The notes below the pieces were generated by a model. The model had not been told where the DNA came from, ran no database searches, and worked only from the letters and a program-made list of their open reading frames with translations. This document shows, piece by piece, positions 45,897 through 55,573 of a stretch of DNA of 64,000 nucleotides; position 1 is the stretch's first letter, and every line of letters begins with the position of its first letter. The translations under genes and the position numbers were made by a program. Source of the DNA: Lachnospiraceae bacterium (GTDB taxonomy: Bacteria > Bacillota > Clostridia > Lachnospirales > Lachnospiraceae); NCBI GenBank assembly GCA_910575075.1, contig CAJTCY010000003.1, positions 162,161 to 226,160 on the forward strand, written 5' to 3'.

Positions 45897-47483
45897 ATGA
45901 AGAAGAAATTCACCATACAACAACGTCTGATACTTCCGATCATCCTTTTGGGAATCGTGGCATTACTATCGAATGCCCTGTCGGTTTTCAGCATCAATAA
46001 TGTCAATTCCAATGCTTCCAAAATTGTAGATGAATATATGGTCGGATCGGAAACACTGCAGAACATCCGCCACGCTACCACCAATATCCATAAGATGGCG
46101 CTGTCCCACATTGTTGCGGCGGATTATAACACAATGATTACCATCGTGGCACAGATCAAAGAAGAAGAAAAAGTTCTGGAAACATTTCTGGAAGAGTATA
46201 AAGACTATGTAACGGAGGAGGAAGAAGGCGTCTATGCACAGCTCCTTCAGAACTACGATTCCTTCAGGCATGCGCTGGTCTATCTCGTGTGTGCAAGCGC
46301 AGACAGCAAGACAGCGGATGCCTATGCCTATGCGAATGGTGACGTAGCGCATTTCGGTTCTGCCATTGCGGAGAACACGAACGAATTATATTCCGCCGTC
46401 AGCGAGAGAACTGACCGTGCAAGGCACAAGCTCCTGATGGTCTATATTATTTCACTGGTTATTGCCGCAGCAGCGATTGTCACATGCGGTGTATTAGTAT
46501 TTGCCGCTGTCCGGATCATTAAAAAATACGTGATCACGCCGATTAAAGGCACAGTAGATATGCTTCAGGATAGTTCAGAGAAACTTGACGAGGTGACAGG
46601 AAACGTACTGGGGCGCACCCGCACATCGGGAAAAAGCGCCAGGAAGCTCTCTTCTCTGGCGGATTCTCTGTCTACGGCCATTCAGAAGGTAGCGAACAAT
46701 GCATCGATTATCAACAACAGCGCGTCAGGAATCAGAGGAGATGTCCATGATATGGCAAAAGAATGCGATGCAATCACAGACTACTCTTCTGCAATGAAGA
46801 TGCGGGCAAATGAAATGGAAGCGTCGGCACAGGCAAATACGGAAGTGATCCAGAAGAAAGCCGCCGACATCCTGGACGTCCTGGAAGAAGCAATTGAGAA
46901 CAGCAAGAGTGTGAACCAGGTGGATAGCCTCACCAAGGATATTGTTACAATTTCATCCACGACAAATCTGATCGCCCTTAATGCTTCCGTAGAAGCCATG
47001 CGGGCCGGTGAAGCGGGAAAGGGCTTCGCCGTCGTTGCAAGCGAGATCAAAGCCCTGGCCAATTCCTGCAGCGAAACTGCCGGACGCATTCAAGAGGTTA
47101 ATCAGGTTGTTACGAGTGCGGTACATAACCTTTCCAGGCATTCCCAAGATATGGCAGATTACCTGAACGGAACGATCCTTATGGAATTTCAGGAATTTGT
47201 CCGCTCCGGCAGGCAGTACAAGGAGGATGCTGACTATGTGAAGGACATGATTGATGCATTCAGTAGCAGGACAGACAGGCTTCGGAATTCCATGTCTGAG
47301 ATTGCCGATTCGATTGAAAGTATTACCAAAGCGATTGATGAGGGCGCAGAAGGAATCAACGGAGTTGCCGGCAGTACCCGGAACCTCGTCAACGATTTGG
47401 CAGATATCACGGGTCGGATGGATACAAACCGTGAGATTGTGGACGACTTGAAAGAACAGATGGGGGTATTTTCAGATTTCTGA
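45897..47483 (+). CDS. Methyl-accepting chemotaxis protein paired with the binding lipoprotein
   Basis: A 528-residue chemoreceptor with TM1 at about 11-32, an extracellular helical domain of about 145 residues, TM2 at about 178-205, then a coiled-coil signalling domain. The tip has [20 protein letters not shown] and [17 protein letters not shown], close to but not the same as the canonical AAxEAARAGE form (Met replaces Ala). A standard HAMP is hard to see. The upstream binding protein probably presents the ligand to its sensor domain. Confidence 0.92.
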   Translation: MKKKFTIQQRLILPIILLGIVALLSNALSVFSINNVNSNASKIVDEYMVGSETLQNIRHATTNIHKMALSHIVAADYNTMITIVAQIKEEEKVLETFLEEYKDYVTEEEEGVYAQLLQNYDSFRHALVYLVCASADSKTADAYAYANGDVAHFGSAIAENTNELYSAVSERTDRARHKLLMVYIISLVIAAAAIVTCGVLVFAAVRIIKKYVITPIKGTVDMLQDSSEKLDEVTGNVLGRTRTSGKSARKLSSLADSLSTAIQKVANNASIINNSASGIRGDVHDMAKECDAITDYSSAMKMRANEMEASAQANTEVIQKKAADILDVLEEAIENSKSVNQVDSLTKDIVTISSTTNLIALNASVEAMRAGEAGKGFAVVASEIKALANSCSETAGRIQEVNQVVTSAVHNLSRHSQDMADYLNGTILMEFQEFVRSGRQYKEDADYVKDMIDAFSSRTDRLRNSMSEIADSIESITKAIDEGAEGINGVAGSTRNLVNDLADITGRMDTNREIVDDLKEQMGVFSDF

Positions 47484-47637
47484 TATACATGATCCTTTGC
47501 TGTGGCTCAGGTCAGACCGTCCCATCCCTGCGTCAAAACGGTTTCGTTATCTTTCCCGACAACGCTGGCATCTGGGATAAATTGGAGCAAGGAATAGTTC
47601 TGTTCCTCTCCCGCTGGCGTAAACAGATAATAAGGAT

Positions 47638-47733
47638 ATTAGGGGTCATAGCGATATAGGAGTAACACTGAATACTTATATTCATGTGCAGTATGAGGAT
47701 GCAAAAAAGAGAAGGGTGAGATATGTGAGATAA
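47638..47733 (+). pseudogene. Tyrosine integrase C-terminal remnant
   Basis: The frame encodes RGHSDIGVTLNTYIHVQYED, then AKKRRVRYVR and a stop. This matches the last catalytic segment (GHSxxxVTLNxYTH, with the nucleophilic Tyr) of Tn916-type integrases and of the complete integrase at 56897-58096. The rest of the gene is absent. It marks a former insertion next to the left att-like site. Confidence 0.85.
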
Positions 47734-47942
47734 AACCGAGATGCAAATCTGCCATATGATATTGTCGGTCTGCTGTGGTGATTTTTCCTGATGTACAAAT
47801 TTTGAATTTATCTCAATTTATACATCAAATTCACACAAAACAATGATAATTTATGATAAGATATGAGGAAAATAAGAAAACAGAAAATAACATAGAGTGC
47901 GTAGAAACGCCGAAAATACAGTATTTACGGAGGTTTTTAATC

Positions 47943-47975
47943 TATGATAAAAATATTATTCGTCTGCCACGGCAG
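47943..47975 (+). repeat. Left att-like site with phosphatase start codons
   Basis: From ATG 47944 the DNA encodes MIKILFVCHGSI, the N-terminus and P-loop start of low-molecular-weight tyrosine phosphatases, and then diverges to a stop. The end TGCCACGGCAG is shared exactly with the right copy. TACACC repeats (ACTACACCACTACTACACC) follow at about 48040. Confidence 0.75.
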
Positions 47976-48162
47976 TATCTTGAAATGTTTCGGAAAAGCC
48001 TGAAAAATCAACGATTTTGCTGCATGAAAAGGTGCTCACTACACCACTACTACACCATTTTTGAAAGAGCCTTGAAATGACGGAGATAGAATCAAATAGA
48101 TACGTTGGACTATATTACAATAAAAAATTTATTTTTGTTGAATGACAAAACAGAGGTGAAAA

Positions 48163-48249
48163 ATGAAATGCTTATTTTGCAAACAGAACAGTGCAGATAC
48201 AAAAAGTGTTGACCATATCGTTTCTGAATCGTTAGGAAATTGTAGATGA
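48163..48249 (+). pseudogene. HNH endonuclease, N-terminal remnant
   Basis: Twenty-eight codons after AGAGGTGAAAA encode MKCLFCKQNSADTKSVDHIV and SESLGNCR, then a stop. The CxxC pair plus a D/E-H-I-xxESLGN motif is the start of a common HNH nuclease family found in defence loci. The remainder is deleted or replaced by A+T-rich DNA before the helicase. Confidence 0.65.
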
Positions 48250-48356
48250 ATATTTATCATCTTAAATTTCTATAAAGATTGAAGATATATAGTGATATAT
48301 TACTAAGTTTAATATAATGGGAACTAATAAGATTGTAGAAAAAGGAAGGTGTATTT

Positions 48357-50955
48357 ATGGCATTTAAAACACGAAAGAAAGAGGAGTTTTCCTATTCTTC
48401 ACCGCAAGAAATGTATCAAGATAATAAGTTTAAGAAAATTATGGGGCCCTTGGATTATCAAGCAGCTATGTTGGATTTGTATATAGAAAATGCGGATAAA
48501 AAAACGGTGGCATTAGAGTTACCTACCGGAAGTGGAAAAACATTAGTGGGATTATTGATAGGAGAATATAGACGAAGAAAAAACAAAGAAAAAGTATTAT
48601 TTTTATGTCCAACAAATCAATTAGTGCATCAGGTTGTTGAGCAGGCAAATTCAAAATATGGGTTAAGAGCTATTGCTTTTTGTGGAAAGCAGAAAGATTA
48701 TTTACCAAAAGAAAAAAGTAGTTTTTTAATGGCGGAAGCTATAGGAGTAACGACATATAGTTCTTTTTTTTGCATTGCATTCTTTTTTTGATGATGTGGA
48801 TATTTTAATCATGGATGATGTGCATTCGTGTGAAGATTATATAATATCAAATTGGACTATTCAGATTGACAGCAGAAATAATGCATTTTTCGAAATAGCA
48901 GAATTGTTAAAGTCTTTTATCAGTGAAACAGATTATAAATACTTGTTAGAAGAGGAGTATATACCAGAGGTGGTATCATGGTGTAATATGTTACCGATGC
49001 CATTGATAATGGAAAAGCTTGATGAACTTCAGACAATTTTGCAACAAGGATTAGAAGCAGGATCATCCAATTATTATGCGTACTCAAGAATATCGGAGAA
49101 TTTACAAGAATGTAATATTTATATTGCAAATAGAAAACTTCTTATACGTCCATGGATTGCACCAACTATGTCTTTTGCGCCTTTTGCAGGTGCAAAACAG
49201 AGAGTATTGATGTCTGCAACGTTAGGAAGAAGTGGGGAGTTAGAACGGATTACTGGTATAGAGAAGGTATGTCGTTTGCCAATAGTAAATGATTGGGATA
49301 AAAAGGGATTGGGTAGAAAATTTTTTACTTTTCCTGATTTGTCTTTGGGAGAAGACAAGCAAGGTAATGTAGTTATGGCACTTCAAAGTTTATGTAAAAA
49401 AAGTGTTTTTCTTGTTCCTGATTCTCAATCGGCAGAAGTGATTAGACAATTTTATGCGGAACATATAGGAGGTACAACAGTTTTTGAAGCAAAAGATATA
49501 GAAGAGTCTAAACAATTGTTTTTGGATGCACCGGAAGCAACGGTTATCTTAGCAAATCGTTTTGATGGAATAGATTTTTCGGATGATGAGAGTAGATTAC
49601 TATTTATTTGGAATCTTCCTAAAACAACAAATTTGCAAGAAAGATTTTTGATTATAAGAATGGGGGCTTCCAAATTATATGCGGAAAGAATACGAACAAG
49701 AATAATTCAGGCTGTGGGTAGATGTTCTAGAAATCCAAGTGATTATTCTATTGTTTGTGTAATTGGAGATACTATTCAAAATGACCTGACAAAACAGGAA
49801 AAAATCAAACAATTTGCTCCGGAATTAAGAGCTGAAATTCAATTTGGACTAGAAAATTCAATGGATTATTCAAATGTAGATGATGTGATAGAACAGGCTA
49901 GAGATTTTTTGAACAGAAACGAAGTATGGCAAGAAGCAGAAGAATATATTGTAGATTTAAGAAATGGATATTGGAATGAAGAAAATAAAGTGGAACAGCA
50001 GATAAATGATAAATTACAACGGTCAGCAATCTTGGAGTTGAATTTTCAATATGCATTATGGAAAAAAGACTATAAAGATGCCTTTGATTATGCTTGCAAT
50101 ATTGTTGGAATTTTAAATGCGCCAGCTTTAAATGGCTATAAATGTTATTGGAATTATATGGCTGGTTGTATGGCGTATTTTTTATTTCAAAAAGGACAAA
50201 TAGAATACAAAACATCTGGCATACAATATTTTTCAGAGGCCTTAAACGAAAACATAAGTATAAGGTGGTTGTCAGGACTTCCAGAAAAATTATTTTCTGT
50301 TGAAAGTAAAACTGTTGAGGAAGATGATCTTTTCTTTGACTGTATAGGACGAATAGAAAGTATGTTTACATTGATACCAACAGCACAGAAATTGGAGAAA
50401 AGAATTAAAGGTATTTTGGATGATTTAAATTCACTAGATGGAAAAGTGTTTGAAAGGGGACATAAAGCATTAGGTGAATTATTGGGTTTTATTTCAGAAA
50501 ATCCTGATACTACTGGCGCACCAGACCCATATTGGGTAATTAATGAAAATAATGTTATTGTCTCAGAAGATAAAATATATGAAGACAAAGCTAAAATAAA
50601 AGATGTTCCGATATCTGATGTAAGTGAAGCAGGAAGACATCAAGCATGGATTGTAGAAAATGAGAAAAGAATATCTAAAGATGCTAATGTTTATACCATT
50701 CTAATTACTAATTCAACAAGTATTGAGGAGAATGCTCGTATATATGCTGGCAATATATATTATGTGCATAGAGAAGAATATGTTAGTTGGGCAGTTAAAG
50801 CGCTTACAGTTATTAGAAGTGCGTGGAATAGGTTTATAGATAAAGGTGATATGGAGTGGAGGGAATCAGTTCATCAAGAATTTATAAAAGCAGGCATAAC
50901 ACCTAAGGATTATTTAAATTTTGTACGTAAATGCTATCTTAAAGATATAGAGTAG
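48357..50955 (+). pseudogene. DEAD/DEAH-type SF2 helicase split by a frameshift
   Basis: The first part (48357-48791) has motif I ELPTGSGKT near residue 60 and motif Ia LCPTNQLVHQ. The second part (from about 48775 in another frame) has the motif II-like LIMDDVHS, MSATLG, and motif VI QAVGRCSRNPSDYS, then a ~470-residue C-terminal domain I do not recognise. Removing one T from the T8 run at 48764-48771 joins them as TTYSSFFALHSFFDDVD with no other change, giving about 865 residues. It could be a real null allele, a sequencing error or slippage. The DNA is clearly more A+T-rich than the core genes. Confidence 0.85.
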
Positions 50956-51002
50956 CGTTCTTTGCACCACGGTGCTTGAAGCAATAAAGAAGCAAATTAT
51001 GG

Positions 51003-51134
51003 ATGAAGCCGCCGGTGGCATTTCCGGATTATACGAAATACCATCTGACTCAGGCTATGCTCTCTTACATCAACCGTTCGGATTCCTTTAATGACGGGCT
51101 CCATTTCGTGAACGAGAGCATTGATTGCAATTAG
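51003..51134 (+). pseudogene. Unidentified coding fragment between helicase and restriction gene
   Basis: A 43-codon frame begins MKPPVAFPDYTKYHLTQAML and runs on with SYINRSDSFNDGLHFVNES to a stop. The amino-acid pattern looks like genuine protein, perhaps from a mobile-element gene, but the family is not recognised and no RBS is seen. The remaining ~180 bp of the gap shows nothing further that I can name. Confidence 0.35.
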
Positions 51135-51267
51135 TATAGGAGCGTGTTCTATTCCATCTTCGATGTGATGAATTAAGGACAGCATTTCAGGTACATGATG
51201 GAGGAATTGGAATAATTCCTGATTACAGGATAGATGATATTGAAAAATGAAAAGTGAGGTAAAAGCG

Positions 51268-52224
51268 ATGGCAACGAACAATCAATACATTACATCAGCT
51301 GATAGTCTTGTAACGACACATGAAGAAACGAGGGCGGGTTTTCTGAGTATCGCTCTTGAAAAAAACAGGGTTGGAGATCCATTTGTGAAGAATGCACTTG
51401 CATTTAAAGCAATGGTGGCTCACACACGTACACCAGAGGAATTGCTAACAATACCGAAGGTGCGCCCTTTCCTTATTTCTGCATCTGGTCTTTCTGATAA
51501 GTCGTTGGCCTATTTGGATGAAGATGATCAGACAATGGCTATTCAAGAGCTTATCGATAAATTCTTAAAACCTGCTGGTGATGATTATATCGATGAGGCC
51601 ACCTTCCGCTATCTTTTGATAAAAGGGGATACTGTTGGCGGTAGTATGAGAAATAAAATTGGAGCATTAGGTCAGGAACGTCTAGTAAGAGCTATCCTAT
51701 CCAGCATGAATGTGAGCGGAATAGTTTGTGATCGAATCACAACTGATTCAAAACGTTGGAGCAGAATTAATGGAAATGAAACAGGAGTAGAGTCAAATGT
51801 TAAAGCACTTCACTGGAGAAACAGCAAAGGCCATCGCCTGCTCGTATTTAATGCGAAGATTCCCACCGTTAATAAAAATGTTGATATTTGTCTCTTTATG
51901 GGTAGTATAGAAGACTATGCTCAGGGTAAAATCGTGCGTCATGACGATAAGGCGATTATGTTTGGCGAGTTAAAAGGTGGGATTGATCCAGCAGGTGCGG
52001 ACGAGCATTGGAAGACAGGCAATTCTGCATTGAACAGGATAAGATCAAGTTTCGCAGACGCAGGCTACCCGGATATGAAGACATCTTTTATAGGTGCGGC
52101 TATTGAGCGTTCAATGGCAGAAGAAATATATGGACAGCTAGAAGATGGAACTCTTACAAACGCGTCAAATCTAACAAATAACAATCAGTTAGTTGCGTAC
52201 TGCAATTGGCTTATTGAATTATAA
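51268..52224 (+). CDS. AvaI/BsoBI-family type II restriction endonuclease
   Basis: ATG 51268 is chosen over 51247 because GTGAGGT lies between them. The 318 residues resemble BsoBI along the whole length: RAGFLSIALEKN near 23, FRYLLIKGDTVGGSMRN near 113, VDICLF near 205, GELKGGIDPAGADEHWKT at 233-250, FIGAAIERSMAEEI near 272. D206, E234, K236 and H247 line up with the catalytic Asp, Glu, Lys and His of BsoBI at a constant offset. Family members cut CYCGRG, so that site is expected here. The methylase gene follows after 15 bp. Confidence 0.93.
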   Translation: MATNNQYITSADSLVTTHEETRAGFLSIALEKNRVGDPFVKNALAFKAMVAHTRTPEELLTIPKVRPFLISASGLSDKSLAYLDEDDQTMAIQELIDKFLKPAGDDYIDEATFRYLLIKGDTVGGSMRNKIGALGQERLVRAILSSMNVSGIVCDRITTDSKRWSRINGNETGVESNVKALHWRNSKGHRLLVFNAKIPTVNKNVDICLFMGSIEDYAQGKIVRHDDKAIMFGELKGGIDPAGADEHWKTGNSALNRIRSSFADAGYPDMKTSFIGAAIERSMAEEIYGQLEDGTLTNASNLTNNNQLVAYCNWLIEL

Positions 52225-52239
52225 GGAGACAAGCAAAAC

Positions 52240-53763
52240 ATGTTGGAACAACTGACCCTTAACGATATGTTAGGAATCCCAGAAGAGGTCGCGGACAAGT
52301 CAGAATATATCATCGACAAATTTTCTGCTGATGATTTCTGCAGCGAGACCGAGCGTGTCACACTTGAAAAGAAGTACGAACCGATTCTTGAGGTTACGAA
52401 AAAGTTTGACAGAAGAAGTGTCAGCTATCAATTAAGTAAAAAGGATGCACTACACAGCTGGCTTAAATACAAAGAAGGCTTCTCTGCTGATTTAGTTAAT
52501 ATTCTGCTTGATGACATGAGAGCGCAACCGGGTGATACCATAATGGACCCGTTTATGGGATCTGGCACGACAGCACTCGTTTGTCAAATGAGAGGTATAA
52601 ATAGCATAGGCTATGATATTATGCCAATTTCAGCCGTTTCTATCAAAGCTAAAGCAGATATTCTTCGGTATGATATAAATGAATTAAAGCGGCTCGTTGA
52701 TGAATTTTCGGAGATCGAGCTACCAAAGGGATATACGAAAACTACACCGTATATCACGATAACAAATACAGCTTATCCGGAATATAACGAGAAAATGATC
52801 CAGTTTGTTACGGACTGGATAGAGGTCAGTGATTTTTCAGATGAAGCTAAAAACTTGTTTAAGCTGTGCATCATCAATTCTTTAGAAAGATGTAGCTACA
52901 CATCAAAAAGTGGTCAATATTTAAGTTGGGATTCACGGTCTAAAAAGGTAATTCAAGCAAATATTGAACGTGAGAAGAAGGGCCAGCGGTTGCTTCCACA
53001 GCACCATTGTCGAGAGATTGTCGAAAATATCAAAGAGGCCGTTCTCGAAGAGTTAAGACACGTCCTTGATGATATTAGAACGATTCAATCAAACGGAGCA
53101 ACCGAGACTGACGCTAAGATAGAATTTAAGCAGAATAGTGTGCTTTTCGAATTGCCAGAGATTGATAGCGATATCTTAAAGGGGGTTATAACCTCACCTC
53201 CGTATTGCAACAGGTATGATTATACAAGAACTTATGCTCTTGAACTTGTATATTTAGGACTTGAAGAAGAGACTATCAAGGAGATGAGACAAGCATTGCT
53301 TTCTTGTACAGTTGAAAGCAAGTCTAAAATCATAGCCCTCAAGGAATATTATCAGAAGATAGGCGCATCAGATAGGTTTGATTATATATATGGGGCCATT
53401 CAGTCAAATGCTGCCTTTAAGGAAATACTTGCATCTTTGGAAAAAAGAAAAGCAAATGGAGACTTAAATAATAACGGTGTACTTCGTATGGTTGAGGGAT
53501 ATTTTACTGAACTCGCCTTTATTTATGCGGAGCTATACCGTACATGTAAAAAAGGAGCAATGGTTGCTTTCGTAAATGACAATGTTCGGTATGGTGGAGA
53601 AGTAATCCCTGTAGACTATCTTTCTACCAGCTTTGCAGAGCAGTTTGGATTTAAATCGGTAAAGGTTTATTGCCTCAAACAGCAAAAAGGAAACAGCAGT
53701 CAGCAGATGAAAAAATTTGGTAGAGTTGCTCTTCGAAAAAGCGTGACTATTTGGGAAAAGTAA
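52240..53763 (+). CDS. DNA methyltransferase of the AvaI/BsoBI-like system
   Basis: Protects the host from the adjacent nuclease. The SAM-binding motif IMDPFMGSGTTALVCQ is near residue 98 and the catalytic motif TSPPYCNRYDY near 318. SPPY is typical of N4-cytosine methylases, in keeping with a CYCGRG system. The SAM motif precedes the catalytic motif, with some 200 residues between them, so this is not the usual beta-class order. AAGGAGACAAG precedes the ATG. It is intact at 507 residues. Confidence 0.9.
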   Translation: MLEQLTLNDMLGIPEEVADKSEYIIDKFSADDFCSETERVTLEKKYEPILEVTKKFDRRSVSYQLSKKDALHSWLKYKEGFSADLVNILLDDMRAQPGDTIMDPFMGSGTTALVCQMRGINSIGYDIMPISAVSIKAKADILRYDINELKRLVDEFSEIELPKGYTKTTPYITITNTAYPEYNEKMIQFVTDWIEVSDFSDEAKNLFKLCIINSLERCSYTSKSGQYLSWDSRSKKVIQANIEREKKGQRLLPQHHCREIVENIKEAVLEELRHVLDDIRTIQSNGATETDAKIEFKQNSVLFELPEIDSDILKGVITSPPYCNRYDYTRTYALELVYLGLEEETIKEMRQALLSCTVESKSKIIALKEYYQKIGASDRFDYIYGAIQSNAAFKEILASLEKRKANGDLNNNGVLRMVEGYFTELAFIYAELYRTCKKGAMVAFVNDNVRYGGEVIPVDYLSTSFAEQFGFKSVKVYCLKQQKGNSSQQMKKFGRVALRKSVTIWEK

Positions 53764-54082
53764 CCGGGACAAAGTAGGAAAAGGAGGAATCATGCTATGA
53801 CAAATGAGCTGTAGCCGCTGCCATTGCTTTTCCAAAATAGATTATTCCGGATATTGGACTAGCAGCGAGGCTGGTAACAGTGGTTAAGAGGTCAAAACCA
53901 TTATTAAGTATTGAGTTATATAAAATAATTATGGACAAGAGGTCTGATAAATGAATTATTTTAGCTTAATATGTTTTCTATACAGTATTATCGAAAAATA
54001 TGTTTTTTAGGGGGGGGGTAGGGTTCCCTCCTATGTAAGCCAATTTTTACAGATGTTCCGCAGGAAAATATCTGTGAAAATT

Positions 54083-54131
54083 CTGCCTGTGGACGTCCAC
54101 AGGCAGTGCTTGCTATTCCAGTATTGGAATA
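54083..54131. other. Two consecutive perfect palindromes, possible origin or oriT
   Basis: CTGCCTGTGGAC/GTCCACAGGCAG (54083-54106) is a perfect 24-bp palindrome. TATTCCA (54114-54120) and TGGAATA (54125-54131) follow at once. A G9 run lies upstream at 54010-54018. The rest of 53764-54255 holds no gene that I can see. The replication-module genes follow, so an origin or transfer-origin role is possible but unproved. Confidence 0.5.
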
Positions 54132-54255
54132 CAAGCGGTTTTAATCTGCATAGGCAGATTGATAAAAAAATTCTGAAAAAATTTTTTAAATGGGAAGGTT
54201 TTTTACCTATTTACCAGTTACTATAATATTGGAGCTGTTTGAAAGGAGGGGCAGC

Positions 54256-54605
54256 ATGAACGCCGCATATCGCAGAATGGAGATTGTCAGTATTCTTGTG
54301 GTCAGCGGTCACATTACGGCTAGGGAGCTGGCACAGGAATTTGGTGTCTGTACTCGTACCATACAGCATGATGTTTCAATCCTCTCCTACGGTTATCCTA
54401 TCTACACAAAGCCGGGCGCAGGAGGGGAATTTTCATCATGGACGGTTACAGACTATACAACAACACACTCACTCCCTACGAACAGGATAAACTCAAAAAA
54501 ATGCATGATGTAGCAGAGGGTGAGGATAAAGAAGTCCTGAAACGTGTCCTCAAAAAATATGGGGCGTACAAGCTGGAACTTCAGGACAGTCATATTAAAA
54601 ACTGA
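54256..54605 (+). pseudogene. HTH DNA-binding protein, frameshifted
   Basis: ATG 54256 follows GAAAGGAGGGG. The first part encodes a DeoR/HTH_11-like motif (VVSGHITARELAQEFGVCTR, then TIQHDVS). From the GGGG run at 54424-54427 the natural continuation shifts frame: MDGYRLYNNTLTPYEQDKLK from 54438 to a stop at 54603-54605 looks like the genuine C-terminus. Adding one G would give a protein of about 116 residues. As read, the frame runs on to 54513 with unrelated sequence. Confidence 0.65.
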
Positions 54606-54735
54606 ATACATAATCCAACATATATTTCTGCAATTCTTCCCAACTGTTTGCAGAAGATTTTTAAGGGATTTTTATTAAACTGGGTGCGGATAGCACTTAG
54701 GATTAACCATAGCAATTTGCTATTACACAGCGCAA

Positions 54736-54776
54736 GGGCAGTCACAGACTTATGGGAAAAGTCTGGGCTGTCCTTT
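54736..54776 (+). terminator. Hairpin with U-tract in the replication-gene leader
   Basis: GGCAGTCACAGACTT pairs with AAGTCTGGGCTGTCC (one bulge or mismatch zone) and is followed by TTTTT, 10-12 bp before the RBS of the next gene. Its place inside a leader suggests attenuation or insulation of the module. Confidence 0.6.
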
Positions 54777-54799
54777 TTGTGCTTTTAAGGAGGGATTTT

Positions 54800-55573
54800 A
54801 TGGCAAAAAGATATTACTGGCTGAAGTTGAAAGCGGACTGGTTTTCAGACAAGCGCATCAAGAAATTACGCTCCATAGCGGGCGGCGACACGCATACGAT
54901 TATTTACCTGAAAATGATGCTGCTTTCGCTAAAAGACGAGGGGAAACTTTACTTTGAGGGCGTGGAGGATAACTTCGCTTTAGAGATTGCCCTTGCGCTT
55001 GATGAGGATGCGGAGAACGTGAAACTGACGCTTGCTTTTTTACAGCGGCATGGGCTGATAGAAATCGGCGATGATGACGAGTACCAGCTTACGGAAGTGC
55101 CGGAAATTATCGGCTCGGAAACAGCGTCCACCATACGTTCAAGGGAGTGCAGGGAACGGAAAAAACAGCTTACTTTAGAACAGAAAGCGTTGCAATGCAA
55201 CGCAGATGAAACAGGCTGCAACAATCCGCAACAGGTTTGCCGCGTAGAGAGAGAGTTAGAGATAGAGAGAGATAAAGAGATAGAGGGAGAGGGAAAGAAA
55301 GAAACACCCGCCCACGCACTTTTGGGGAAATTTCATAATATCCTTCTCTCTGATGCGGAGCTTGACGGACTGAAAAAGGAACTGCCCGGCAAATGGGAAT
55401 ATTATATTGACCGCTTATCCGTACATATCGCTTCAAGCGGGAAGAAATATAATAACCATGCCGCCACGATTTACAAATGGGCGCAGGAGGATAAGGCAAA
55501 GGAAACAGGCGCAGGAAATGCGTTGAAAAAGGGGATACCTGATTATTCATACAGTGGGGAGGACAGCTTATGA
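54800..55573 (+). CDS. Phage/ICE-type replisome organiser protein
   Basis: ATG 54800 follows AAGGAGGG; the longer frame from 54752 overlaps the hairpin. The N-terminal ~120 residues (AKRYYWLKLKADWFSDKRIK onward) match the replisome-organiser N-terminal domain, a winged-helix fold that binds the element origin. A charged linker, partly made of repeated Glu/Arg codons, leads to a C-terminal DnaD-like region. About 257 residues. It overlaps the DnaC-like gene by 4 bp. Confidence 0.88.
   Translation: MAKRYYWLKLKADWFSDKRIKKLRSIAGGDTHTIIYLKMMLLSLKDEGKLYFEGVEDNFALEIALALDEDAENVKLTLAFLQRHGLIEIGDDDEYQLTEVPEIIGSETASTIRSRECRERKKQLTLEQKALQCNADETGCNNPQQVCRVERELEIERDKEIEGEGKKETPAHALLGKFHNILLSDAELDGLKKELPGKWEYYIDRLSVHIASSGKKYNNHAATIYKWAQEDKAKETGAGNALKKGIPDYSYSGEDSL

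Noticed and set aside
47484..47637. Possible extra protein-coding remnant between the receptor and the integrase remnant
   Set aside because: One frame gives NGFVIFPDNAGIWDKLEQG, but it has no start, no RBS and no recognised family, so it is noted only here.
47853..48080. 75-residue open frame
   Set aside because: It runs across the left att-like site in a different frame from the phosphatase start and has unlikely composition.
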